The notes under the pieces were generated by a model. The model searched no databases, was not told the origin of the DNA, and worked only from the letters and a program-made list of their open reading frames with translations. From NCBI GenBank assembly GCA_027972325.1, contig JAPMOS010000010.1, forward strand, positions 310,001 through 374,000: 64,000 nt of DNA, read 5' to 3'. Shown in pieces: positions 23,025 through 35,005 of the stretch (the first letter of the stretch is position 1; each line of letters starts with the position of its first letter). The translations under genes and the position numbers were made by a program. Source of the stretch: Paratrimastix pyriformis (taxonomy: Eukaryota; Preaxostyla; Paratrimastigidae).

Positions 23025-24804
23025 CTAAGCGGGTGCGAAGCGGCTGTACGGATCCCCCGGCGGATAAATATGTCTGCCACCAAAGTTAGCGATGAGCGTC
23101 CTCTCAATCTCCCTAAAACAGCCGATCCCACATTATTGTGAAAAGAGAGCATACAGACATTCGGTCGCCATCATGGAGTCGCCGACGTTCTTGACTAACC
23201 TCACGCGCAGCTTTCCACTCTTTCCACCACTTGATGGCCATCCATACCGTGACACCCATCAATGGAAGCAGCCTGGCCCACAAAAGGAGAGTGTGAGCCA
23301 AGTTTGGAATACCAGACCATAACCCAAGAGGAATACCGACAAAGGCAAGATGGAACGAGGGGAAGAAATCGAGCCGGAGGGCAATCAGGGCGATGTCCGC
23401 CGTGAGGGGAACCGTCGCCAGAATTTGGTAGAATGTCGAGAATGTCCTACATGGACATCGAATGAGAGTGAGAGAGAGAGAGAGAGAGATTTCTTTTCTC
23501 TCTTTGTTCCCCCTTTACGGGCCCTGGTGGCTCGGTTTTCCGGAATATGAGAGAGAGTGTGTGTGTGTGAGCGGTACGTCCGACCGGACAGGATACACTC
23601 GGAACCAAGCGGTGTTGCAGGCAAGCAGCAGAGCAGCACCAGGAAGAGCAGGACCAGCACGGCCGGCCCCAGGACGAACACCCGCACCGACCGGCGCCCC
23701 CGACAGCCGGTGGAAGGGGTAAGGGGTGGAAGAAGTGTGTGTGCGCGGGCGTGGGATGGGGATGAGGGCATGCAGACGACCGGGGGCCGATCTGAGGGCG
23801 CCGAGGCCCTCGATGATGAAGCACACGGTCAGCAGGAAGGGCAGGCTGAAGATCAGCAACCAGTTGACGATCCACGACGAGGCCACTGCGACAGAAGCCC
23901 CGAGAGAACCGAGAAACAGGATCGCATTGTGTGTGTGTGTGTGTGTGGGGGTCGTGAGAAGGTTGTTTTGATGGCACGCCTTTTGATCCGAGTGGCGGCG
24001 ACGGGTGCCCCCCGGATGAGGCTGAAGGCCCAAAGGGGCTAATGCGGCGAAGACGGACACCCCCAGGTCAGCTGATCGCCCCGGGCGGCGGCCCAATGGC
24101 CGGTCAGCATCACCACGGGGAATATGCACACGGCGAGGATGGACAGGCGACGGTACTCACGTGGCACCTTGTACATGGCCATCAATCTACCCCCGAACAA
24201 ACCCGTGAGGGGAGGGTGGGCATTGGGGGCAGGGGCGGACAGGGCGAAGAAGAACCCATAGACGAGCAGCCCGTCCGCGGGGAGCATGACAAGGTGCAGG
24301 GTGAAGACCAGGATCCGCTCGGCACGCAGCACAAGGAGCACGAAAAAGAGCGGAAAGATCAGCCAAGCCATGATAGGCCCTGCACGAAACAGGTGAGAAC
24401 GCAAAACAGGCCGAGCTGCGGTCGGACCGAAGATGCCCAACAGGAGATACATCCCGGTCATTTCAAGGGGAACAGAGTAATCGACATTTTTTTCACGAGA
24501 GCGGGCCTTGGTCAGTACTGCTCTCATGGAGGCCACTTCCTTCAATCGGCTGGCATGCTCTTCGGATGGCGAGAGTCAGCATCATCGGGGATTGAAACAG
24601 ACCATTATACTTTTTCCTCCATGAGTTTTGGGAACCCTCAGCCCACTCGTAAGCATGCCGGCCAAAATCGGTGATGAAAGCATCGTGCCAGAGATGTTCC
24701 GCTTCGAAAATTGCCTCCTTCCACAAACGAGCGACTAAGGCAGAGCGGACCAACTGGGGACCCGTCGCTCCTTTGTGGACGAGTCGGACAATCTCGGGGG
24801 GAAA
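23025..24804 (-). CDS. F-box-like plus multi-pass TMEM185-like membrane protein (5' end unresolved)
   Basis: The first exon found starts after an acceptor at 24805 with FPPEIVRLVHKGATGPQLVR, SALVARLWKEAIFEAEHLW and HDAFITDFG, an F-box-like helical signature. Further exons encode many TM helices (AWLIFPLFFVLLVLRAERIL; VFTLHLVMLPADGLLVYGFF; SWIVNWLLIFSLPFLLTVCF; ADIALIALRLDFFPSFHLAF). The ALRLD...F...IPLG pattern is typical of the TMEM185/Fam11a family. The last intron (23113-23158, GTCTGT donor) restores frame into a short polar C-terminus ending PYSRFAPA. No initiator Met was found for the F-box exon, so at least one upstream exon (up to about 25070) is missing from this model. F-box proteins normally recruit substrates to SCF ubiquitin ligases. 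The function here is inferred, and the TMEM185 link is moderate. Confidence 0.6.
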
Positions 24805-25146
24805 CTGCAGTTTTCTTTCTTTCTTTCTCGTGTTAGTGCAGCCTCGTGGGAGGCTAACTGAAGGCTAACTTTCGATAGAAGGTGGAGGCGCCCTGTCTTC
24901 TGGATGGGACACGCGGTGAGAACCTCGGGCTCCTTGAACTGAGCAGCCAAAAAAAATCGAAAAGCACACACAACGCCACGTGACGTCTTCGGTCGTGACT
25001 CAACTTAGCCAGATGAATGAATTGTTGGGCGCCCTTTTCGAGAATTACACACGCAAAAATTGCCATCATCCAGGAAGGAGAAGGAGAAGGAGGGCAGGGG
25101 AGAGGGAATCACGCTCGTCGTATAGAGGGGATTCGGGTCCCCGGGA

Positions 25147-28100
25147 TCACATCGTGGGCGTCTCCGGGGTGTCCGCCTCCCGAAAAAACACCGCCATTAC
25201 CCCAACGCAAGGCAGAAGGGACGGAGAGGAAAGGATGAGGCCAGGCGAGCGACTGGTTACTGGTGGGGCTGGTGGATGGAAGAGGAGGAAGCGAGGGAGG
25301 AACCCCGGAGGGAGACCCGTCGCTGGAGGATGGACGCGGGCCCAATCGAATGGGGCGAGGGCACCGGCAGGCAAAACGGGGTCGGCCGGATGATGCCGGG
25401 GCCAACGGGCGTACCGGTGGGGGATGAGCCCAGGGGAAGGGAAGGGGAAGCCGGCATGGAGGTGGGGGTGCCCGGCCGGGCCGATTGGGATGTGGGGGAT
25501 GGCGGCGACACCGCCCAGGCAGCACTGTGGGCCGGCGGGGGCAGCAGGGCCTGGGGGGGGGGTGGCGGGCGAGGAGGGAGGGGTGGGCGAGGGGGTCCGC
25601 AGGACGGCCAGCGAGGCCTCGATGGTCTCCCGGACGGGACGCAGCTGGCGCATGTCGGGCCGCTGCATCAGCTCCAGCAGGCGGGGTTCCAGGCCCGCCT
25701 GCACGAAGGCCTCCCGGAGTTCGCAGCACTCGAGGAGGCCGGCCAGGGCCCCGAAGAAGCCCTGGGCGGCCACGGGGTCGGTGATGATCCGCTCGCCCAG
25801 CAGGTGCACCAGCGGCCGGGCCAGGACGGCCAGCCGGATGGCGTGGGCCTGCTGGCGGTTGGCGTGGACGAAGGCCCGCAGGGCGGAGAAGAACCGGACG
25901 GCCAGGTCGGGGTGGGTGCGCACCAGGGGGCTCTCCATCATCCGGGTGAGCTCGTCCATGACCCGGGTCCCGGCGAAGGTGTCCCGGCTGGCGGCCGTGG
26001 CCATGAATTCCATCAGGCGGGTCAGCCGGCTGTCGGCGGTGCCCCCTACGGGCCCCGAGAGCAGCCGGACCATGCTATCGACGAGGCCCGCGCCCAGGAA
26101 AGTCTCCCGGGTATCGAGCGTGTAGAGGCGCAGCAGGGCCCCGCACAGGTGGGCAATGGTGGCCCCGTCGGCCATGTACAGGGGCTCCTCGAAGAGCCGC
26201 AGCAGGGGGCCTTCGACCCGCAGGGCCATCAGGGCGGCCCGGTTGGTGGCCGAGGCGGCCACAAAGCTGAGCAGCGCGCCCGCCAGCGACTCGGCCAGGA
26301 GCCCGTTGCCCCCCAGGAAGGCCGGCCGGGCCAGCAGCTCCACAAGCCGCTGCAGGACGGCCACGGGGGGCTCCAGGCCGAAGTGGCCCACGATGTCCAG
26401 CAGCAGGACACTCTCCTCGGGCCAGCCCTGCAGGGCCGGGTGGACGACCAGCCCGCACAGCCGGTCCAGGACAGCCTGCGGCAGGGCCACGTGGGCCATC
26501 GGCTCGGTGGTGGCCGTCAGCATGCCCAGCGTCTGGTACAACGGCACGGCCAGCTCCCGGTCGGCCAGCACCACCGGGTCGTCGACCAGCCTGGCCAGGA
26601 GGTCGGCCACCCCGCTGGCGGCCAGGGCCACCCGGCAGTCGCGCGAGGCGGTCAGGTTGCACAGGACGGCCAGCAGGCCCCGGGCCAGGCTGGGGCTCTG
26701 CAGGCCGCTGACCACCCGCAGCAGGCGGGTCAGCGGGGGGATGCAGCCGGCCTCGGAGAAGGCCACCCGGGCCTCCTCAACCTCGGACAGGGTCAGCAGG
26801 GCCTCCAGGGGGATCTCCCCGGGCACCCGACGCGGGGCCGCCTCGGCCTCGGCCTGGGCCGCCTCCAGCAGGCGCACCAGCACCCGGAAGCCGCCCGCCA
26901 CGGCGAAGTCGCGCGAGGCGAAGATGTGCGTGGGCATGGCGGCCAGCAGGCGGCAGAGGTTGGTCATGTAGGGGTCCCGGTGCGGGTGGGCGGGCGGGAA
27001 GGCCTGGACCAGGGACAGGGCCCGCTCGACGAGGACCCGCTCGGGCAGCCCGGCCGCCTCGAGGGCCTCCTTGCCCTCCGGCTCCCGGGCCAGCAGCAGG
27101 CAGGTGGCGCAGAGGACCGTCCCGAAGACCTGGTCCTTGGCGGGCGGCAGGGCCAGCAGGAAGCGGGCCAGCGGGGCCACCAGGCCGGCCTGGCGGAGCC
27201 GCGAGCAGTTCTCGGGGTCGCCCTGGCAGAGCTCGAAGGCCGCCCCGCAGAGGGTGGTGGCCAGCCCCGGCTTGGCGACCGCCAGGCGGTGCGCCAGGGC
27301 CGCGGGGAAGTCCGACCGGCCGATGGCCGTGCAGAGGGCCCGGTCGCGGCACAGGTGGGCCACCGCGAGGCCCACCAGGTGCGATTGCTCGTCCAGCAGG
27401 CCCACGCCTTGCTTGGCGACCCAGATCGAGCCCACTCCGGCGTGGCGGAGGGCCGGCCGGGCCACCTCGACGGTCGACAGGGCCCACAGGGCAGTCAGCA
27501 CGTTGGTGAGCAGGGTCGGGTGCTGGCGGGCGGCCTCGGGGGTGGCCACCACCAGGCTCAGCAGGTCCCGGAGGGGCTGCAGGCCGCCCACCAGGGCCAG
27601 CCCCGTCAGGTCGGGGAGCGCCTTCAGCAGCCCTTCCAGCACCACGGCGGCACCGTCGGCGTATGCGGGCAGACGGGCAGGCTCGGCGGTGATGGCGGCC
27701 AGGAGGCGCAGATACTGCTGGGCCATCTGGGGCGAGCCGCCATCGTGAATGGCGGCCGCCCGGGCGATGATGGCCGCCGGCTCGGGGAGGGGCGGGGCAG
27801 AGCCCAGGCATGCGTGGGCTAGGAGGAGAGAGTGAGCAAAGATGCAGCCAGGGGCGACTGGCGGCTGCGCACCTTTTCGAGAGAGCGTGCCGAGGAGCTC
27901 GACCGAGGAAACACCTGCCGCCGGACTGCCCTCTGCCGCCAGGAGCCGCAGGATGATCTCCAGGGCGACCGGACGGTGGCCCAGAAGCTCGCAGGCCAGG
28001 GCGGCCAGTCTCCCGGTCAGGCTGGCGGACCGGTCCGGTCGGCCGTCCAACAGGCCCTGCAGCGCCCTGCTTGTCAGCTTCCCGTAGAGACAGAGCAGCA

Positions 28101-28776
28101 ATGTGCCAGCTGCTCGCAGGTCCCCCGCGGGTGCAAGGCCATCCGGGGTGAGGAAGACGGGGAGGGCGGAGGGCCCGCTGGCGGGGGGTCCGGAGCGGCA
28201 CTCGGGGCGCAGGTGATAGTCGGAGAGGACAACCTCGGGAAGCTCGCCAGGCTCGGAGCGCCTGAACAGGACATTCGACGGCTATAGGAGGAGAGCCCGC
28301 GTGCGGCCAGAAATGGGGTAATGGCCACAAACCTTGAGGGCCCCGTGATGGGCCTTGTGTTGGTACAGGAAATGGAGAGCGTTTAGGAGCCCTCGTGCGG
28401 CACAGTCTCGGTCAGCATCGGTCAGGGTTTCAACAACGTCGTCCAAAGAGCCCAATTCGCAAAATTCGGTGGTGAGCGCGAGAACGCGCGAATCAGAGTC
28501 GGGCGTCCGGAGCCTCCACAGATTTTGATTGTAAGGAAGCAAATTAACATGGTAAATTGAAGCTAGTTCTTCCAGATTCGCCAGAATTGGGGCTTCATTG
28601 GCCTCAGAGGGAACCAAAATCTCTCTAACTGCCATCTTCAAGGGGCCAGCCTGAATAATTGGGCCCCATGGAACCCATGTGGCAATGTGCGTCTGGCTCG
28701 CAGAAAATCGGGTGCTTGGTGGTCCCGGAGCCGGGGGAAAGGGCCCGGAAATCCGATGACTCAGTGGACAGTACAT
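25147..28776 (-). CDS. pseudokinase domain plus ARM/HEAT-type repeat protein
   Basis: The N-terminal exon (28282-28776) has kinase-like order: a beta-strand MAVREILVP where the VAIK Lys would be, a hinge-like TEFCELGSLDDVV, and ALHFLYQHKAHHGALKV in place of HRDLKxxN. The next exon has VVLSDYHL in place of DFG, followed by a G-T-L-type F helix region. Lys, catalytic Asp and DFG Asp are all replaced or displaced, so it is probably a pseudokinase. The second part (25600-27850) is one long exon of about 15 ARM-like helical repeats (for example GLVAPLARFLLALPPAKDQV; LLAVLCNLTASRDCRVALAA). A Pro-rich C-terminal tail follows, and its exact end is uncertain. It starts 175 bp from the divergent PB1-ARM gene. 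ARM repeats suggest a protein-binding scaffold. I cannot name an orthologue. Confidence 0.72.
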
Positions 28777-28950
28777 TCAGGGGGTTCCATCATTTGCTTC
28801 GGAAGAAAAACAGTCAAAATAGACACTTTGTCGCTTCCGGTCGACAATGCAAACTGTTCCCTTGGCGGGAACAGGAAACTACAAACTGCCCTAATCTCTC
28901 CGGTGCCCCCGATTTCCGAACCATCATCGCTCAATCTCACACCAACTCCC

Positions 28951-31182
28951 ATGCCCCCCAACGCTGCCGACAATCAAATGACCCTGACGCTGGAGGCTCC
29001 TGGCCAGCCACCAAAACTTTTCTCCGTCCTTCGAACCGACATTCCCCCCAGCATCGAGGCATTTCTCGAGTTGCTGGGTGCCCAAATCGGTAATGGTGTG
29101 GCTGGGGTTGCTTATCCTTCCCCCAAGCAGGGCTTGCAAGGTCTCATCGCCCTGTAACATTTCCTTCTCACTCACCCGCCCGCGGCCGCCGGCAGTGCTC
29201 TCCTCGGACACGGAGCTTCAGGCCTTCATCGGCAGTGCCCCGTCCACTGTCCGGCTGCAGCTGATCCTGCATCCCATCCCATCGAAGGCCAAAGCGGCAG
29301 GAGCGCAGATCGCAAGGCCAAAAGCCACCCCCGACAAGCAGCACACCATTACCACCACCCCACCCCGATCTGCGGGCGCCGCGGCCTCGCCGCCCGCTCC
29401 TGCGCCCGCTCCTGCCGTCATCCCCCAGGCGAACTCCGCCGAAGCAGCTGAAGAGAAGAAAAAGAAGAAAAAGAAAAAGAAGAAGCCGGCTGCCGACCAG
29501 CCCCCAACCGCCACCGTCACGGCCACCGTCACCGCCGGCAACGCCCCTCCCGCTCGTGGCTCCCCGCCCACGGCCGGCCGGACTTCGGCTACGTTCTCCT
29601 TCCGGCTGGGCCGCGGCCCGTACACGCTGCCGGTGGTCTGGACGGAGGCTGCCCTGGCCGCCACGGCCGCCCGCCTGGACCCGGACGGGACCATCCGCCG
29701 GGTGCTGGCCCAGGGGATGGACCGCGAGCGGGCCGCCAGCGCGTGGCATTTCCGGGCGCTGGGGATGCCCCCAGAGTCGACCGCCGCCGCCGAGGAGAAC
29801 AAGTACACCGACCTCATGCGCAACCCCGACGTCTCCCTCCGTCCGTCCCCTCCTCCATCCCATCACCAGGTCAAGGGCGCTGCGGTTGGGCCTGACGATT
29901 CCCCCCATGCCTGCTCCTCTTCCCTGCAGATCTGGTCCTTGGCCGTGCCGAGCTCGAGCCGGCCCCGCTGGTGGCCCACTTCGGGACGATGAGCACCAAG
30001 GTCGACCTGACCGGGGTCGAGCTGGTCTTCTGGGCGCGGGCCGTCGAGCTATGCACCGATCCGACCAGCCTCCTGCGGGCCGGTTTCGCGGCGGCCTGGG
30101 TCTCGGTCCTGGGGCATCCCCTGCTGACCGCCGACCCCGATGCGGGCGTCTACGTGCTCTCGGCACCCCTGACCCTGGGGGCCACCATGCAGCGCCTGGG
30201 CCAGAACCCGGGGCTCCTCATCAAGGACCTCGTCCGGGTGGGGGCCGTCGCCCCCCTGGTGCGGCTGGCCCGAGCCGAGGCCATCGCCCGGAACCCCTTC
30301 GGGGCCAAGTACCTCTATGCCCTGGTAGCCTCGTTGTCGGAGGAGCCCGGGGTCCTGGCCACCCTCTTCGAGCAGGGCCTCGTCGACGCCTTGGGCGCCT
30401 GCGTGCGCGACCCGGGCTTCGAGAAGCTCCCCGCCGACTCGGTCGATGCCATCTCGACGGCCATCCAGGCCCTCTCGGCCAGCTTCGAGGCCGGTCCGCT
30501 CTTCCAGCGCGCGGGCATCGCCCCCCGGCTGCCGGCCCTGCTGGCCAACCGGCGGCTGGTCAACCCGAGCACCATCCTGGGCCAGATGACCCTCACCCAC
30601 CTGCTGGCCGGCATCGCCCATCTGGCCATCCACGAGGGCTGCCGGGCGGCCCTTGCCCCGGCGGTGGAGCCCCTGCTGGACCTGCTGGGACTGCCCGCTC
30701 TGATGGAGGATGAGCGCCTCTGCCAGAGCGCCTATCGGGCCCTGGTCAACCTGTGCCGGGACAACCCGGCCACCGCCATCCAATGCGCCCACCGGGGCGC
30801 CCTGCGCCGCTTGGCCGAGGCTTTCCGATGCCCTCTGGCCAGCCGCAGCCCCGACGCGGCCGGCGCACTCCTGCTGGCCACCCAAATGTTCTGCGAGTAC
30901 GCCCCTCCGGCGCAGAGCGAGCTGGCCCGCCTGGGGGTTGTCGACTCGATCGCCAAGCTGATGGACAACCGCCCCATGATGGCCGACGCGCTTCTGGTGT
31001 CCCGTGTCTTGACCACAGTGAGCTTCCTGGTGGTCGAACCCCCAAACTCCGTGAATCGGGACCTGCTCCTGGCACGAGGAGCCGCCACGCTCTTCCGGAC
31101 CATCCAAGCGAGCCCCGCGGGCCAGGACAGCACTGTTCGCGCACAACTGGCCAGTTTGTGCAGTGCCTTCTTCGCCCACTAA
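28951..31182 (+). CDS. PB1-like domain plus ARM repeat protein
   Basis: From MPPNAADNQMTLTLEAPG the first exon and the start of the second form a PB1-like ubiquitin fold (LFSVLRTDIPPSIEAFLELL, then QVLSSDTELQAFIGSA after removal of an intron beginning GTCTCATC near 29137). PB1 domains heterodimerise with other PB1 or OPCA domains. A poly-Lys linker (about 29457-29490) and a conserved-looking segment (YTLPVVWTEAALAATAARL) follow. The third exon (from about 29932) is a run of eight or so ARM-type repeats (LLIKDLVRVGAVAPLVRLAR; SAYRALVNLCRDNPATAIQC), ending SLCSAFFAH. Both this gene and its divergent neighbour carry ARM repeats, which hints at a related origin or a shared complex. The start could also be the in-frame Met at 28978. 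Confidence 0.7.
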
Positions 31183-31456
31183 AATCCCTTCCTCCTTTCT
31201 TTCCGTTTTGAGTTTTATTTCAAAACGCTTCTTGCTCCGGTCGCAAAGGCTAATCTCGGATTCAAATTAATCAAAGTGCAGGTGGTTTCGAGGGACGAGC
31301 CCCCTTCTTTAGTGGACGTCTGTGTGCCTGAAAAGAAGTTTTGACGAGTTTTTCTTTCATCCGAAGCTGTCCCTGTACAGCCCCAGCGTTGAATCCTGTG
31401 AAGGATCACCCCTGCTGCCGCAGAGTGTCTCACGTCCGATCCCCTCAGAATCGGGG

Positions 31457-34400
31457 ATGTCGAACGTTATTGTACCATTTCCACCGAGTCCTCCCTCTCC
31501 ACACTCGACAGCATCGCATGCGTCGACATTCGCTTCTCCCCTCTCGTCGGTGATACCACCTCTCTTCTCCGATCCGGACCGCCACCACACCACAACTCCT
31601 CAGCCGGCTCGAGTCTCCTACGCTTCCTCGCCTCTGGCTGCGCCACCGTCTCCCCCCTTCTGCTCACACTCCCCCACATCCTCCCCGCCTCTGGGGATGG
31701 AGACGGGGCACTCCGCCCACCGGACCCCACATCACCATGATACGCGCCACACACCATCCGCGAATGGGATGCACCCACCGAGCGGGGCCCACCATCAAGA
31801 TCCGCCATCTTCTTCGCACCCCTCACAAGCAGCACGCCGGTCGGATGGTCTGCAGCTCCCCTGGGGTATCACCCACTGCTCTCTCCCTCACATCTGCCCC
31901 TCTCATCTCGCAGCAGCTGACCCAAGCCGGCATCAAGTCTCCCTTGGACGAGCCTCGGTGGCACAGCCACATCTGTTTGCCACCAGCCGCCACATCACCA
32001 TGCCGCCCCTCCTGGACGAGTCGCCCCTCCGGACGCCCGCCCGCATTCACCTCCGCGCCCTCTCCCCCACCCTGGCGTCCGTCGAACCCCATTCGCGCCA
32101 CCAACAGACTCCCAAGCACAGATTCGGGGTAACCTTCGCCAGACCCGAGTCACCCTCACCCTCGCCTGCCTCCGGTACCGCGGGCGGGAGCCCCCTGGCG
32201 ACCCCCTTCCGCCCGCCCTTCCTGGCCAGCCCCCTTGAGGAGCCACCAACCCCTGCTCCACACCCGTTGCCCCGCGGCCTGACTGTCTCATCGCCGGCCG
32301 GGTTGGGACGGGAGGGGGCTCTCTCCGAGGAGGAGCGGCGCCGCGTCAAGAGCCTGGCCCTGGCCGACCTGGTCTGCACCCCCCGTCCCTGTCCCGCCCA
32401 AGCAGCGAGCGAATTCACCCCTCGGGGAAACGATGGACCATCCTCTTTTTTGGGGTGCAACTGCCACGCCCATCACTCCCTCACTCCCTCACGCCCATCA
32501 CTCCCTCACTCCCTCACTCCCTCACTCCCTCACTCCCTCACTCCCTCACTCCCTCACTCCCTCACTCCCTCACTCCCTCACTCCCTCACTCCCTCACTCC
32601 CTCACTCCCTCACTCCACCAGCCAACGGGGAGCCCCTCCGAGCTGTTGGCCCATGCCTCCCAGTTGCGCCGGGGGCTCCTGTACATGGTCGACGAGGCTC
32701 AGGCCGCCACCGAGGGCCTCGCCAGGAGCAAGGTCCGCACACGACCGGCATCTCCCCTGCTGCTGCCATCGTCCATGTCGTCCATCCCCATTCATTCCCT
32801 GTGCTGCTGCCTTGCTGTGGCTGCTGCCCACAGGCCAAGTTCGCGACGTACAAGGCCTCCATGAAGCTCTGGCGCAGTCAGCAGCGCAAAGCCGTCTGGG
32901 CGGCGATGACCCGCCTCAAGCACAGGTCGCTCCCCCCCCCCCCCTCCCCCCCCACCTCCCCACTCCCCCCTTCCTTCCTCATTCGCCTCCTCGAGCCACA
33001 CGACTCCACCCGCCTGCATTGTTCATCTCGGGCCTCACGGCGGTGATGCCGGACGCGCGTGCTGGTTCAGGTACCGTGAGGCCCTGGCCAAACACGAGGA
33101 GTCTCTCCCGCGGGCCCGGCCTCGCCCCCGCCCCGGTGACGAAGAGGCCGCGTCGGCCGATGGCCCCGAGGCCGCCTGGGGAGCGCAATGCGCTCAACTC
33201 AACGCGCAGCTAGAGGCCATGCGAGCCTCCCAGCAGCAGGTCGGCCCCTCCCCGCGCCGTTTTCCGTCCCCCGCCATCATCCACCACCACTCATCATCTC
33301 CATCCCCCCCCCCCCCCCCCCCCCCGGGTTGCTGTGTGGTGGTGGTGGCCCGGCCGGCCAGATGTACCGTCGCATCGCCGGAATCACCTCGACGGCCGTG
33401 GCTGCATGCGCTCCCGGGGACGGTGCCGCCGCCCCGCCCCCGCCGCCCCTCCTGCCCGCCCCCGCAACGACCAGCCGTGCCGAGGGCCCGGAGGCACCCC
33501 CGCCGCCGCCCGTGAGCGAGGATCTGGTGCGAGCCGAGCTGGGCTGGCTGGAGGACCTCTGCGCCACCCGGCTGCCGGCCATGGCCCATCGCACCCAGGG
33601 CCTCGAGCGCCAGTGCGCGGCCCTCGTCGATCAGCGCTCCAAGGTCCGCCCTTGGCTTGGGGGCATTGCGCCCTGGGTGTTGGTGGATCCGGATCCGTGC
33701 CAAGGGGGGGCGGGAGGATGGGAGTTGGCGTGGGCCGGGCGGTCCGCACCTTTTTCACCTCGCGGCGGTCCGCGACGGGGTGTCTGCAGGCCTCGGAGGA
33801 GCTGGCCCAGCTCAACGGGGAGCTCATGCAGGCCCATGCCCAGCTGCAGGAGCTGGCCCAATACAAGGTCGCCCCCCATTCCCTTTCGGGACCCCTGGTG
33901 GCCTGGCGAGTGTGTTGACACTATGGGGCCGGGCTGGCGACTCACCCGGCGCCTTTGGCTTCGGGGGGGAACTCCTGGACATGCGCGCATCACCCAGGTG
34001 CTGATGCACCAAGACGCCCACCTCACGGTCCGTCCAACCCGCCCCATCCCTTCCGTCGCTGCCGCCCGCCGCCCCCGTTCTTCGGCGCGGCGGCAAGACG
34101 GAAGCCGGTCGTCATCTCCGCGGGGGTGGGGTTCGGCGGTCCTTCTCATCACCGCCTGCTTCCTCCCGCCGCTGGGCTGTGCGGGACAGGGCCTGGAGTT
34201 CGCCCGGGGGCGGGAGGGCCTCCTCGCGGCCCGCACCCTCGACTGCGAGGCCGCCCTGGCCGCGGCCACAGCGACCCAGCACGCACAGAACGAGGCCATG
34301 CTCGAGACCCGGCGCGCCTGCGAGGAGGCCCTGCAGGAGGCCCAACGCGACATCCAGCAGGCGCGGGCCGAGGCCAGCCAGCTGACTGCCGCCCAGGCCG

Positions 34401-34971
34401 AGGGGCAGCAGTGGCAAGGCCGCTACCAGGAGCTGCAGCGGGTGGCCCAGCAGCACATGGTCCCGATCAGCCCTCCTGCCACCACGGCCCCGGTATTTAC
34501 CACCACCCCGGTGTCCCCCCCCCCCCCCCCCCCCCCCCCCTCCCCTGGTATTCACCACGGATGTCGACAGGCACGCGCGGAGCAGCTGGAGGCGGAGCTT
34601 GCCCGCATCCGGCAGCAGTACGGCCAGCAGTACGCCGACTTCGCCCGGGCACTCGAGGAGGTCCGCCGGGCACGACACGGCATGCCCACGCAGCGGACAT
34701 CACACTTATGCCCCACTCACACATAGCACATGTCGTCACACGCACGTATACAACGGCACCACTTTCACTTCAAACACCTCCCCGATCTCCCGCCCCGACT
34801 GCGGCGGCGGGCAGGTGCAAGGAACCAGCGGGAGCATGGCGAGCGGCTGGGCCAGCAGGAGCAGGCGGCGGACCACTTCGACCGGACCCAGCGGGCCATG
34901 CAGGAGGACGTGCGCCTCGTGCGGCAGTCCCTCACCGAGTCCATCGTCCTGGCCACCCAGGGTCCGCCCCC

Positions 34972-35005
<34 letters not shown>

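Noticed and set aside
25276-27822. Long plus-strand open frame (848 codons) opposite the ARM-repeat exon
   Set aside because: It is the antisense shadow of a GC-rich, Leu/Ala-rich exon. Its Gly/Gln/Arg-rich translation has no domain pattern, whereas the minus strand shows clear helical repeats.
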